A DNA stretch of 64,000 nucleotides from Ptychodera flava (taxonomy: Eukaryota; Hemichordata; Enteropneusta; Ptychoderidae), in NCBI RefSeq assembly GCF_041260155.1, contig NC_091942.1, forward strand, positions 4,337,501 to 4,401,500, read 5' to 3'. The notes beneath the pieces were generated by a model. The model did not search any database, was not told the DNA's origin, and was given only the letters and a program-made list of their open reading frames with translations. Position 1 is the first letter of the stretch. Each line of letters starts with the position of its first letter. Below are positions 12,888 to 25,484 of the stretch, in pieces. Both the position numbers and the translations under genes were made by a program.

Positions 12888-14521
12888 TCTCTCGGTCTCT
12901 CTCAGCTACCCCCTCTTTTTGTCTGATCGCATGTATGTAAGAGTACACAGTATATATGTATTAATGTTGATATTCATATTAATATGTACTTTCATACATG
13001 CATAAACACGAAATCCCACCTATTCCTCTATAGTCATCCAACAGTCCATCCTGAGTAAGCTGGCGGATAGCAGTAATGATGTTATGATTATGGACTTTAA
13101 AATTAAATGGGCAATAGCTGTAACTTTTGATGACTTTTTCATATATTTTTGTTTTCCATATCAACTATTGATTCTTGTTTTACTCCCCAAAGCATATTGA
13201 GATTATACAGCTTGTCAACTCAGCCTGTAAGAGAGTAAACTGAATTGTAAGTTATTGTTGACAAGTGAATTCTGGTCAATACTAGCATTAAAATTTCTAC
13301 AATAACAGTGCATTTTACATAAACAGACACTGTGTTTGCTATTTTGTGTTTCAAAATGCTTTGGGGAGTTTGCAAATGACATAAATATAAAAAAATAGTG
13401 AAAAAATCGTCCATGGAGTTAAAGCTTCCAGCCCTTTAACGTTGAATTCTACACAACGTGTTTTCACATCACAGAATATGCTTCTCACTAGTTTATCGCT
13501 AAAATCTCGCTCATCCTTAAATTATACTGCTTTAACAACCCAAATAGGTTGTTTTGACACGTTCACATCAAATGCTAGTGGTGTCACCATTAAACAGTTC
13601 CCCCAGAAAGGTACACACTACAACACAATTACTGATCAAAACTTTACATAATTATCTTTTCCCAAACTTTTTTGCAGTCATTGATTGGTTGATATCCCCC
13701 CGGTGTTGTCCCTTCAAATTTTAATTTTTTCTTTCACCTTAACATTAACATCCCCCAGGTCTGTCTTATGAAGGCTACCCCTTTGCCGCCCTCGTGGCAG
13801 TTTACCCCTCCCCTGCAATTGGTCCGTCAAGCTAATTTTGAGGTCATTTACCCCTCTTCGGGACTGTCCATTTAGGCCAATGTCCTTGCGGTCATTCACA
13901 TATTACCCCTCCATCTCTAGACTTAATCTCTTAATCATTATTATTAACTTTAAGTCAGAATTGGAGATCTGCTTTCGATCAAAAGCAGTCTGATTAGGCG
14001 ATTTAAGGGCTCAAAGTCGATATTCTTTGTTGTCAGTTTTTTGTGATGGCTGTCATTTATATTTTCACTTCTTTCTTCGACACTCCACGATCGATCTGTC
14101 TATCATCTCGGTGACCTCCGGTTTCGGAGGTTATTAACCTCAGTCAGCTTACGGTTTACTTGGAAATTGCCGGGCCCTCTGTCTCTAAAAAAATTCAAGA
14201 GGGTCCGAGGTAGGTGTGCATGTTTTCAATTCGTTTTAGCACTTCGTGTATGCCTGTGACTGCAGCCACAGACATATAAGAGAGTTTCGCTTCAGTTAAA
14301 GGTACGTGTATGAAAGCTTTCAAATTGACTGAAATCGGGCACTCGGGACAAGGTCACTTTATTCGACAAAGTAAATCTTTGCAAGGTTGACAAATCTGCT
14401 AAAAGTAAACAAGATGGTTCCTCTCGATTTCATATCCTAGCAAGGTTGACTACACCATCTTATTCAGACAGAAATCTTTCTGTTCGGTTTCCTTAAACTT
14501 TGTACCTATCTTCTTGGAAAT

Positions 14522-15501
14522 TCTAAGGGAAAATTCGTTTTTAACGGGGAGGGGGTGCCGGTGGAAATCAGGGGGAGTTGACTTTCACAAAACCATTTTT
14601 CCAGGGTGTTCAAATTTTACAATCAACGATGGGGGGCGGGGGCAAATTTTACGAAGGTTTGTACGGGGTTATGGCAAAAAAACAATAGAACTGATCAAAG
14701 TGTATATAAAACAGTATATGAACATGGCTTTATTATGTCTGAAGGGGTGATAACAAGCAGAAAAGAGCACCTTTGTCAACAAAAATAAACTTTTAAAGTT
14801 GACCAAGAGATATAAGTGTCATGCCATGTTCACAATGTAACTTTTATAACACTGGGAAAAATAGCTCGAAGGTTTGAAATTATGGTGTTATATGAAGTGT
14901 CTGCAAAGATTTTTAGACTTTGTGATATGTACGTTAAACAAGAAATTTGATTTTGGAATTTCACTGAAATGTTGATTCACTATACATAATGTAATCTATG
15001 AGTAAACTATGAACAATGCTTTTTTAATATAAAACTGGCTAAGACTGTGCAATTATAGACACTTGATTATTGATATTAATGTACTTGATTAGACTAGGGT
15101 GATTACAAGTACATGTGTTTGCAAGAAATCTGATTTTGGAATTTCACCGAAGTGATTATTTGTACAATTCAAAAAGGATTCGTTGAAAGTTAAAAGGTTA
15201 AATGAGAAATTATATATCAATTAAGATATTATTGATACGGACTGTGACATCTGGGGGAGGGTAACTGTTTTTTGTGCATGAAAATTGGGGAGGGTTACTC
15301 TTTTTTGTTAATTGCAAACACTATTGAAGGGTCACTATTTTTCAACGGAGGGCCTTAGGCCGCAAAGGTCACATTTTACAACTGATGAATTTTGGGGTCA
15401 AATTTCAGAAATTTAATTTGGAGGGGGTCGCTTTTTGCATTTCGTTCGTAGCTTAAGTTCCACCGGCACCCCTCCCTGTGAAAAAACGAATGCTCCCTAA
15501 A
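14522..15501. mobile_element. About 980-bp non-autonomous TIR element
   Basis: The left end has CTAAGGGAAAATTCG then GGGGGTGCCGGTGGAA; the right end read inward gives TTAGGGAGCATTCG then GGGGTGCCGGTGGAA. These are imperfect TIRs of about 42 bp. The interior has G-rich blocks at both ends (GGGTCACT-type) and an AT-rich middle, with no ORF of note. Target duplications are not clear. Confidence 0.75.
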
Positions 15502-15671
15502 CAATCATCAGGATTATTTGAAATCATCAGTCGCTGTCTTCAAAGCGTCAACGAAAGACGTTACATTAAATTGTTTTTCTCGCACCACTGTCTGTCCCGT
15601 GAAGTATACGGTAGTTGGAGCTTCGCTTTAATTTTCAAGGATAAACATAGAACATTCTTTACGTGCCATTT

Positions 15672-15717
15672 GATTCTAAAAATCACGGTCACTAACAAAA
15701 GTGACCGTGTAAGAATC
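15672..15717. repeat. Long hairpin beside the family A pair
   Basis: CACGGTCACT pairs with AGTGACCGTG around a six-base loop, and outer GATTCT pairs with AGAATC. It lies between the 980-bp TIR element and family A copy 3. Confidence 0.8.
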
Positions 15718-15754
15718 ATCTAGAGTTAGGGGTTCTTGACCAGTTAGGCGAGCG

Positions 15755-16114
15755 TTAAGGTACTAGTAGTATACGCCTCGAAAGTGAAAAACTTAAATTT
15801 TTGCTCAGACTTTCCTAAATGAACTTTCAACCATTCTCTTACCAAATCAACGTAAACATGGGGGTCACCGTGCATTTTTAAACTAGCAAAACAAATTATC
15901 CAACATTTTGCGATGTTTGAAATTCAAAATGGCCGCCACTCCTGTGTTAACTCTATGGGGGCGGAAGTAAATTCCAGATTTTCGAAAACTAACACTGTAA
16001 AAGATTTTCTTTCACCAAGAGCTTTAAAATGAGCCCCCAGAAGTGGTAGATCATAAAAGAATTATAGAAATTTGAGACTCCGAATATCTGTCCCCGAGGC
16101 GCGTTCTACCTTAA
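15755..16114 (+). mobile_element. Family A small TIR element, copy 3
   Basis: It is flanked by TTAA on both sides, with a left end GTATACGCCTCGAAAGTG and a right end GGCGCGTTCTACCTTAA. The core includes AAAATGGCCGCCACTCC and TGTTAACTCTATGGGG. It faces copy 4 head-to-head across 41 bp. Confidence 0.88.
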
Positions 16115-16155
16115 GTCGACGTAATCATTGTGTGTTGATACTGAAAATATTACTT

Positions 16156-16518
16156 TTAAAGGTAGAATGCTCCTTGGAGACAAATATTCGGACTCTCAAA
16201 GTTTTACCGTAAGCTTACGTTTCTGGTTTACCTCTTGTTTGGGCTCATTTTAAGCTCTCGGAAGAAATAAAACTTTCATCGTCGTATTTTTCTTGAAAAT
16301 CATTTTTTGATAATCAAGTGTTTCCCCATAGAGTTAATGCAGGGATTACAGCCATTTCAGATTTCAAGAGCCGGTAAATGTTAGGCAATGTGCTTCTATA
16401 GTACAATTTTTTTGCTCGGTGACACCCCCCCCCCCCCCCGCCAAAAAAAAAGATAATTGTTGAAAGTTTCCTTGAGGAATGTTGTGGCAAGAGTTTACTT
16501 TCGAGACACATACTATCG
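16156..16518 (-). mobile_element. Family A small TIR element, copy 4
   Basis: It opens TTAAAGGTAGAATGCTCC and ends TTTCGAGACACATACTATCG. It is more diverged than copy 3 and contains a run of 15 C bases (16425-16439) in place of the usual GACCCC stretch. Opposite orientation to copy 3. Confidence 0.82.
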
Positions 16519-19500
16519 CATGTCCACATGTAATTTCACTTTTGTTTTGTATCTACGAACCGTAAACATAATTCATATGGAATACTATCCAATTATTCGC
16601 ACAACATACCATCAGTGATATATGCTGTTGATTGACGAAGCATAATACAAGCCATAAAAGTTCTGTTGCCCTTTTCCTGATCGAAGCGGACGAAACATAC
16701 GCGCTTGCTTTTTAACCCAGGTATTGAGTTCATAATCTCGATATACAGAAACATGAAATGTCTTCCTTGTATATTTTAGAGGTAGATTGTTTCAAACATT
16801 CCTCAATGGTATAGAAAATTATTTTAGAAAGGGTAACGTTATGAATAAAACATTGATGTACAAAAGATGGAGAATGTTGGCGAATGTTTATGACTCACAA
16901 CTCATGATGTTTTTATGTTTTGGCTTGTTACATTCCACTGCTTCCGTAATAATTTGCTAGATTGCTTCTCGAACGCTTGACTGTTTTGGAGACTGACCAT
17001 TATTTTTATGATGGCGGAACCCGAATTCTAATATAAAATGCAAAATATGGAAGTTTGTAGCTTGAATTCATTGTAGCAAGGAGTAATCGTTTAAGTATCT
17101 TTCCCTGTAAAAACCCCCAGCGGTAAAGACATATTGGAAATGGGGATCCAACAGCCAATGATTTGGGATATTTAATCAACTGAATGAAAGAGGAAACTTT
17201 ACTTTTGAAACAGAAATGAACAAAAACAAATGTTAGAGTATAGCGATTGCAAAATACATGTATGACAGTAATTTGTGCTTTCAGTTCTGCTAAGAGTGTA
17301 TTTAACAAGGGAACAAAACGTTGGATTAATTTCGTTTCTGCTTCATAAGACGATGTTTCGGGTGACTAGAGAAATTATTTTCAAGTTCGTATTCACCTTG
17401 AAACGGCGTACAAATACATTTGCCGTCGACTCTCATTTAGCTTCCTTCACACTGACCAATATTCGCATGACGTCACAGGTTCGATGGCTGTGTGAAAAAC
17501 AACATCAAAATAACCGTTAAAACAGTTCAACGTTTCCGTCACATCCGTTACTGCGTCAGATTTTGTCTGGAGTCATTTGTTGCTCATTCGGTCCCGTATA
17601 CAGGATACTATGGAAAAGATTGACAATACCGAACAAGTGTGAACTTTACGAAGTTCAGTCTCAGGGGATTTTCATTTGCCCTAGATCGCCCACTCGCTTT
17701 TGCTCATTGCACGCTGAAGACAGAACCGAAAAAAACTGTAAATCATTTTTAGTGCCCATGAAGCATATAATCAAGAAGTTAGTCCATTCTCAACAACAGC
17801 TGACAGGACGCTATAGGTGCGTGGGCTGACAATACCGGGACCGCCTACAGGGTCCTGGGTCTTTGAAGTACGGTAATTTCCAATACAATGGACAGTGTGG
17901 GCGTATGGTGATATGAAAAGTCGTTTTTACAGCACTGTGCAGGGAAGTTGACATCTTGTATTCCTAGTTCCAGCTAAAACCATGTTTTGATAAAGTAATA
18001 TTGCAGCCAGGACCTAAGATAGGCATTCCGTTAGAACTGAACTAGGGTAATAAAACATTCGGAATATTGCTTTAATAGTTCTTCATATACATAGAGTACA
18101 ATACAGGCAAAGATCTGTAGCGCTGAAGTACACCCATCTATTGACTGACTGGGTCTCCGAGGCTGCTGTCACCCTCTTCTCCTCCAGCCACGGTCGCAGC
18201 ACTGTGGAGGGGGAAGAGGTGACCGTCACCTCCACTGTGTAGCACTGTCACTCCTAAAAGGAGTAACCGTGTGTGAAGTGACAGTGTTCTTTCACTTTGC
18301 ACCCCGAACATGTTTACAATTTGTGTTACTTCATAGACCCTCGGTTTTTCTCTAGGGTCTATGGATACTTTTGTGATATAGATTGCCACAAGCATTATGC
18401 CTCTCGAAATCTAAAAGATGCTCACGATAACTTCAAATTAAATGTGTGGCGAGTTCAAATGTATGACTTTATGGCAAGTAACATTTGCTTAATGTAACCT
18501 CATCGCTGATCGTGCACCTGTTATCATACGTAACGAGGAACTGCCCTTACCTCTCACGTCAAATCGCTCGATGCTATAGCTTGTGACGGAGAAAGTAACC
18601 CTAAACAGTTAGCATAGACATAGTAAGTGTGGAATGTATGCAATCAAACGTACGTGAATTAAGTGTTTGCAATTTATCGTGGATCATAAATACATCACAT
18701 CAACGTGATATAGCATTTACCAAAATCGTTATCCCTCGATCTGTGATCAAATTAATCAAGTTGGTTTGTTCACATGTGCAGTCCACAACTCCCGGCTTAG
18801 GAAACACAGTGGACTACTTTACTGCGTGTCTCTCTCCTCTTTTTCGGAATCCTTCTGCAAAGCACTTGACAAAACATTCACAAAACTCTGAATAATGATG
18901 TTATTCTAGAGCAAAACAATTGTCAATCTTTCTCTGCGTGGGAGTGGAAATTCCCTGCTTGCAAATTATGATGTCAATGATGAAAGCGAAAGAAATTAAT
19001 GACGTAATCTGTCTCACACTGTCTAGAAATTATGCCTACTTCCGTCTATGCTTCATTGTCCTTGATGTCGGCTTGATTTTTTTAAGTGATACTTCTTCTC
19101 AAACCAACCTGTAATTGAGTTTTAATTAGTCTAACATCTCACTCATCGTCAGTTGAAGATGTTGAGTCGGCATTCTTTGCGATTTGGGGCTTTGTTTTCA
19201 GCGAGGCTGAACGCGTCACAATATTGCTGTAATTAGCATGATGACTTGGGTGTTAACACACTACATCCTTCTAAGGACCTATTATTCCTTTGTTAAAATG
19301 TGTCAGGTACCTGTACCTTTTCTTCCCTATGGATGACCAAAATGCTTGGATTCAATGAGTTCGAGCTGTTTTCCCGACTGCTTTCATCGCTTGCTAACAG
19401 AAGACTTTGAGCCTGTTGAGAGGGTCTAAGTATAGCTAGATCTTGCAGGTAGTGTCCAATGTTAGAGGGAGTGATCATTGTCATACAAAACTTAAACAAT

Positions 19501-20786
19501 ATCATTAAAAAGTGTCCGGTTTTCGGGGTAAAAAGTTTTGTTTTCTCTTAATTTTTCACAAACAAATGTATTTGTCGCGCCCGCCCTGGTTGAAGAAACA
19601 ACTGTTACGACACCAAAAACCCCATCCCGTCGTACACAACGTGCACACACCGTGACACACATGCACGTACACATACATAAACAAACCCCAAGAAACGGTC
19701 ACACATCTTTGAAAAATTCTCATTTAAAAACAGCCAGTAGCTGTAACGTTCGATGATGACACTTAAACTATATTTTTGTTTTGTTTTGTGTGTCGACTCA
19801 GTTTCGTGTTTTATACTCATAAGCTTGTTGAAACACCCACTATTTAGCCTGTCAAGACTTGTAAAATGCACTGTTATTGTTTACATTTGAATTCTAGTCG
19901 GGGCAATATAGACGTTGAAGAGTTGGTGAGAGGTTCACAGAAACCATGGAGATAGCGTAGACAATATTTCCACACTGTAACCACGCTCTAGCAAGATAGC
20001 AACAAATCATGCGTGAAACAGATATACTATTAGATAGGGATTTTGACCACCTAGACTTATCTGCCATTATATTCCATTCCCCAATTTATCTCCGCGACTT
20101 TCCGAATCGTCAAGGTACTTTTTATAGCAGTGTAAATGTCCTATTTTTCTACCTCGTGTATGTTGTACATTGTACTCGCATGAACTTAGAGAGATAAATT
20201 TTCAAGGACACAGAGTTGTAACGTTATCAGATTCTCGATACACCTCTGGTTGTTAACAAATCCATGATCGTCGTCCTGTCATGAATCAGCATTGAGAGTT
20301 TCGTGTCGTCCCAAGGGGACAGTAAAACGTTATTTTAAAGGAAATGGGATTGCAAAGACGTGACGTTGTGTATATGCATGGTGATGTGAGACACATTAAA
20401 TTGCGCATACATCATCCGCTTAACACACGAAAACACCTTCATCTCCTATAATGTGGCCAAGGTCACTTCATCAAGAGTCACGTGATCTCATTATTTCCCG
20501 GGCTTGTCACGGAAGCGTAATTATCTACGCGTTACGATGTCGCGGGTAATAAAAGCTAAATCTTCTCCCACGCTATGCCGTTCAGATTTGTTGTTTGTTT
20601 GTTTGTGGCTTTGTTTCCATTCAAATCAATTAAGGCCTTTCGTCAGCTTTCGTCAATTGACATCATATAAACAAGACAATTGTGTTGCATTCACATATAG
20701 GTGATAATTACCATGTCCATAATAGAGCTGGTGGCCCAAACTTGCTCGTTAGCAAAAGCTGTAGGTCTGTCAGGGAGCCGTCACTG
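16519..20786. other. No firm gene
   Basis: Random open frames and the hairpin cluster near 18.2-18.4 kb. No exon or RNA gene recognised. Confidence 0.5.
18242..18363. repeat. Cluster of nested hairpins
   Basis: GCACTGTCACT (18242-18252) pairs with AGTGACAGTGT (18277-18287), and CTCCT/AGGAG nests inside. A second hairpin, CATAGACCCT and AGGGTCTATG around a 12-base loop, is at 18332-18363. Function unknown. Confidence 0.75.
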
Positions 20787-21462
20787 CCTGGGGGTCGGAG
20801 GAATCTGAGGGGCATCACTCAAAAAATTTGAAAACTACAAGGGGAGTTGCTGAAAATGTGGAGAGAAAAAAGGGGGATTATTCAGTTTTTGGTGCAAAAT
20901 AAATTGAAACACCTCTCAGATTGTACTATTGCATACATCATTTTCTCAAAGTTTTGATGCGAGATGGCAGACACCCCTCTCTTACTACCCCCCCTTGGAG
21001 TGTTCTAACAATTGTACTTTGTAAAAAACACAAATTGAAAACACCTCTCAGATTGCACCAGACTGCGCCATTGCAAACATCAATTGCTCATAACTGTCAA
21101 TGCAGGAGAGAGGACCCCCTTAGACTAAGCCTCTCGTGTGTTCTCCCCCTGTATTTTCAAATTCTGCTCTGTCAAGATATCCCAGTGAAAACCCTTTTAT
21201 GATACCCATCCAACTTAAACAATGAGAGCCGATGATAATCTAGCAGGGTACACCAGGATTTGTAAGGTCTTTATACTTTTGCTGTTTTTTTGTAAATTTT
21301 ACAAATACATGTATTGATATTTAACTTTTCTAAGCGGAGGTTTGGCGTGGTCAGTCAAAATGTCTGTGTTAGAGAGGGGGGGGGGTCACTCAAATTCATC
21401 GCGATTGACAGGGGGTTACTCGAAAAGTCATAGTTTCCGATGAAATTCCTCCGACCCCCAGG
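20787..21462. mobile_element. 676-bp TIR element with internal duplication
   Basis: The 18-bp ends are perfect inverted repeats (CCTGGGGGTCGGAGGAAT). Flanking CTG on each side may be a 3-bp target duplication. The interior includes two related units of about 130 bp, each starting AAATTGAAA(A)CACCTCTCAG (about 20901 and 21033). The 93-codon open frame inside is from these repeats and is not a gene. Confidence 0.8.
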
Positions 21463-23189
21463 CTGTATGTAAATAATGACTGCTAACTTATACCGTATTT
21501 AACCATTAAGATTTAACAGCCCAACTAATTACAACTGTGCACTTCGATAAGAAAACAGTATGATCAGACACAATATTCAGGGGTTTGTTTGTGTAGAAAT
21601 TTCTCCTTGTACAATTCTACGGTTCGATTAACTTTGTTGATGAACTCTTTTCGCTAACACGATATATTGTGCGTTGTCTTGTCGATTGTGGCGGACCTCG
21701 TTGCCATGACATCAGCTGGAACAGATGTGTCAGAAATGTAGATCATTGCACAGAAACTAGAAAACTGTCAATTTTCATATTGAAATTTGTGAATGCAATT
21801 CAATTTGAAATGTGAGAAGACATAGAAAATGAGTTTGTGTAACGCGGGTCTTGACGATCTCTACAGCTAGATCTTTGCCTTTCCTTACGTATCGTATACC
21901 AGTTACCATTGAAAGCCTTCCCTGGTTTAGCCCAAGGGCCTATTTACCAAATTATTTCTGGCGTTATCCCAGACCACTGCATTATATAATATTGGCATTT
22001 GTGTTCAGGCAGTAGAGGTCAACTTATGTGTGTCAGATATATCCACCTACGCCACGTCCGCAAGATTTGGTCCTGGTGTCAAAAATATTGGCTCTCTTTG
22101 GGGTTTTTTTATGAGTTGACAATTTTACATTGTCCTGGAAAATCATACCACGGAGGTTAAAAAGAGATAATACTGACCACGCATCAGTCATTCAGTGTGA
22201 CACAAACACGCCCATACACGCATGCTCAGAATTGTTTTGAATCACAGAACGCCTTCAAATTATGGTGTCATTTACGAAACGTGAACACGAAACAAGACTT
22301 TACTCGCACTTTGGAAAATTCATTTTTAATGAATAAAATTGTCAATGACAAAAATGTACAATACTGTTTTAAAATAAATCTCTGTACATTTCTTTAATTA
22401 ATTTACAGGAAGTGTTTTGTTGGGTCATGACTACAAACGAAGGTTTCAAATGCACACCCCGGATCGTTTGGCGGGAATCATTGCTAGGAAGACGATCTTT
22501 GCTCAGTGGCAGGCGTTATTTTTCGACACTATCAGTTTTTTCTCTTATTGCAGGAGCATTTTGGAAATCTTAAGATCGCACAGTTAACGCCACCACCAGC
22601 GGACGCGATGACATGCGAAAACCGCAAAATTTACATAGCAAAGACTGGCGTATTAGCATAACAACATCGTAATTGTGTGCTCACAATACTGGCATTAATC
22701 TGACCACTGTCTACTGGAAAGTCACGCGACATAATCCGGCAAAACAAATCAACGTCGGCGTGCTCGATTGCCTTTTACAGCAAAAAACAGGATGGTTGGA
22801 CAGTCTCATATACATTACGTTTACTTTTTTGTACGTCTCACACAAGTTTGTAGATACATTGTAGATAAAAAGAACCGACTCATTTGAGTGAAATACTAAT
22901 CATGTAACTCTCCACTCCACTGTTTATCTTTGTGTGTCTAGACAGATTGGCATCAGTACCTATACATTGTATTATGGTTTGTTTAGCCAGAGTGCTGTCC
23001 TAATTAACTTCGGTCTCTACTATCAACACGATAACTAATTTAGCAATTCCCTTGTGTGTTCTATCCAGACATTCAAATGACTCTGTTCTTTTTATCTACA
23101 ATGTTATCTACAAAACTTGTGTGCCACTTACACAAAAGTAAACGTAATGTATATGAGACTGTTCAACCATCCTGTTTTTTGCCTTGTAG
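21463..23189. other. No firm gene
   Basis: AT-rich DNA with no repeat family identified. It may include introns of the plus-strand gene whose possible terminal exon starts at 23190. Confidence 0.45.
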
Positions 23190-23563
23190 TGTTGAATGAC
23201 CCTTTGAAAATGTCAACATCTAAAAATGTGGAGCGAAAACGTGCACCGTTCAAATTAAAGTCAACCAACCAGGATGCACTTTATATCCTCCAAGGCTACA
23301 CAAACTTAAAAAAATTGCTATCCCTAAAACGTGGGCGAGGCTCTGCAAGACTGTCGCGCGTAACGGCGGTATACGAAAAACTGACGTTGGCAGTGAGCCA
23401 GAAAAAAATCACCGACTTTAATTACGAAAATGACATAGATGGCTTTGAATTTGAAAATTCTCCATTTAATTTTAGCATAAAATTATGTTTTTGTGAAAAA
23501 GAGGCTATGTTCAAAAGAGCGAAGAAACATGGTACAAATGCTGCTACCCTTGCGATCATGTGA
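23190..23563 (+). CDS. Possible terminal exon of an unrecognised plus-strand gene
   Basis: A strong acceptor (CTGTTTTTTGCCTTGTAG) precedes a frame of 124 codons that ends in TGA. The peptide begins LNDPLKMSTSKNVERKRAP, continues with a Lys/Arg-rich stretch (KKLLSLKRGRGSARLSR) and then a more acidic part (DFNYENDIDGFEFEN), and ends ATLAIM. The frame is also open for some distance upstream of the acceptor. An internal ATG (KMSTSKN) could instead start a short intronless ORF. I recognise no domain and cannot assign upstream exons. Its 3' end faces the secreted-protein gene, so the two would be tail to tail. Confidence 0.3.
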
Positions 23564-24066
23564 CCATATCAATCAAGTGGTGTGATATTCTTTATTGTAA
23601 ATGTGGCGGGAAACTTGGTCTAACAATATTCAAAACACGGCACTCGAGAGTACATCATATAAACTAGCAATAATAGTCACATGGCCTCGGTATCGGAGTC
23701 GTTTAATTGTGCAATAGAAGAACAACGACTGAAAAATACCCCTCCCTATGTTTGAAATGTTTCACGATTGCTGTACAACACTGAAAATCCTAGATGTTAC
23801 ACGGATTCGCACATGATAAAAATTCGATATATAATAATAAAAGTCAAATACAGGATTGATCATTTTTCTCACTGTCCGCGCTCCATCGCCTCACCAGAAT
23901 GTCTCAAGCGGTGGTTTCAAAAGTTACCGATCCGCGCCAACGCTTCCCATTCCTCCGTTGTCGGTAAGATACCTAACGACAGGTTGCTCCTGATCACGTG
24001 ACAAGCACCAAAAAAAGTGTTCTGACTTCGAAAAGGTTAGCCGATATCTCTCAACATCAAATAAGT

Positions 24067-25324
24067 TCATTCGCGGCTCTTGATTCGTCGTCGACACGCA
24101 CGACGTTCGTTCTTGTTGCTCGCCAGTTTGCAGTCCTGCAATTTCCTCTGGCGTTCCTCCTGGAAGAGGCAGCATTTTGTAAACATCGACCGACTGGCCT
24201 TATTCGGGAAACATTTCTCTACCCTCATCATCAGGTTCTTGTAGGTTGTCTCGTACTCGGACTGGGGGCCATGGAACTTCATTTTTTCCCTTTGTACCGT
24301 GTTATCTTTCTTCTCGACCTGGAACAGATCAATATTGCAGTAAATCTTTTTCGATGCGACGCGACGTCCGATTTTGCAGCACAGCTTCGGTGTGAAGGTA
24401 CGCTCCGTTGGCTCCCCACGCCTTGCGACTTCGTCAAAGATCTGGTGTGCGAATGTATCGTCGTCGTCTGCACGAGTCTCGACGGGATTGACCGCTGTAA
24501 ACAAGAAAGGTAAGCATCATTTAGAAAGTTCACAGTTTGGCAATTCCACGATTAGAAGACATGGTCGCCGAACAGTCAAAAACAAACTTACACACATATG
24601 ACTTATTAAAGGGCACCTTCAGGGCCAAAGGGTATCACCAAGACATCGCGATCTGATTGGTCGACAAACATGGATGTGGGGCGAGCAACGTACCAATAAA
24701 TTACCTTGCTTGTTCAAACACTGAAATTCAACTGTTGACTGATTTATCGAACCGAGCTCTACACACGGGAATTTATGCTAGCGGCCTAGATACGACGAAG
24801 GTTCTCCGAGTTGGCGACGCCCTATCCCGGTAACAACGATACGGGGTATCGGATTACCTGTACAGCAGGCATCAAAACACGCTAGTACCTTGCCTCAATA
24901 AATTGCAAAAGCAGGTTTCCTGACGCTTGTTTTGATGTGTCCCCCGGTAGTCGTGTTGAGTCGCCCGCTTAGTCGTTCGACCTCTCCGACTGACCACAAG
25001 CGAGGTTGCGACGGGCGCAGGCTGATGATGTCGACCGACCAGCAAATAGTGCTAACGCTGCAAACGAGGCTAAGATTTGTGCATTCTATCATAGACTCTA
25101 GTTTCAAAGGTCTATGATTCTATCGAGGTACACACGCTCATGGCTGGTAATGGTATACAATGTTTTTTTACAGGTGCTGAGCTTTAAGTGTTCTGCCGAG
25201 AAAAAAGTCTCTGCAGGCAAGAAAACTTAAGTTTGACATGTTAGAAAATAAAATTAAAGTACACACCTGCTGAAATAGCTGCGACTAGCACAAACAGGAA
25301 TAAGGCTTGAAATATCCTCTCCAT
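24067..25324 (-). CDS. Two-exon secreted basic protein with eight cysteines, unrecognised family
   Basis: Exon 1 (25324-25267) encodes MERIFQALFLFVLVAAISA, a textbook signal peptide, from an ATG in strong context (A at -3, G at +4). It ends at a GTGTGT donor in phase 1. Exon 2 (24494-24067) follows a TTTCTTGTTTACAG acceptor in the matching phase and runs to TGA, giving 161 residues; intron 24495-25266. Mature start is probably near residue 20-21, followed by an acidic RADDDD stretch and then a basic protein. Cysteines are at 58, 59, 72, 114, 127, 128, 141 and 153: CC-x12-C-x41-C-x12-CC-x12-C-x11-C. There is no membrane segment after the signal peptide, so it is presumably secreted and disulphide-bonded. 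The CC-x12-C start recalls anaphylatoxin-like modules, but the 41-residue spacer does not fit, so no family is claimed. An in-frame ATG at 25447 exists but would bury the signal peptide. A TATA box lies upstream; a possible polyA signal (AATAAA on this strand) is near 23590. Confidence 0.75.
25086..25123. repeat. CATAGAC hairpin in intron 1 of the secreted-protein gene
   Basis: ATCATAGAC and GTCTATGAT form inverted arms around a short loop. Confidence 0.7.
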
Positions 25325-25484
25325 GTTGCAATACTTTGCTGGTAGCTGATTAAAAAGTTTGCTGGAGTGCAACTTGTAACGGGCCGAAAAAAAAACAACG
25401 TTGCTGAGTATATGGAATCTGTCACTACGTGGTTCACTCTGCGACAATCGATGCTCTCTGATTTGAATGTTGTTTTCGTACTCG

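Larger units (their letters stand above)
10160..14521. other. No firm gene
   Basis: Contains a TGACGTCA-like site near 10690, a TGAT microsatellite and the CAT microsatellite. A 13.7-13.9 kb stretch has repeated TACCCCTC motifs that may be an old element. The minus-strand frame at 10370-10657 is unremarkable. Confidence 0.5.

Noticed and set aside
20921..21202. 93-codon ORF
   Set aside because: Lies wholly inside the 676-bp TIR element and reads through its internal duplicated units.
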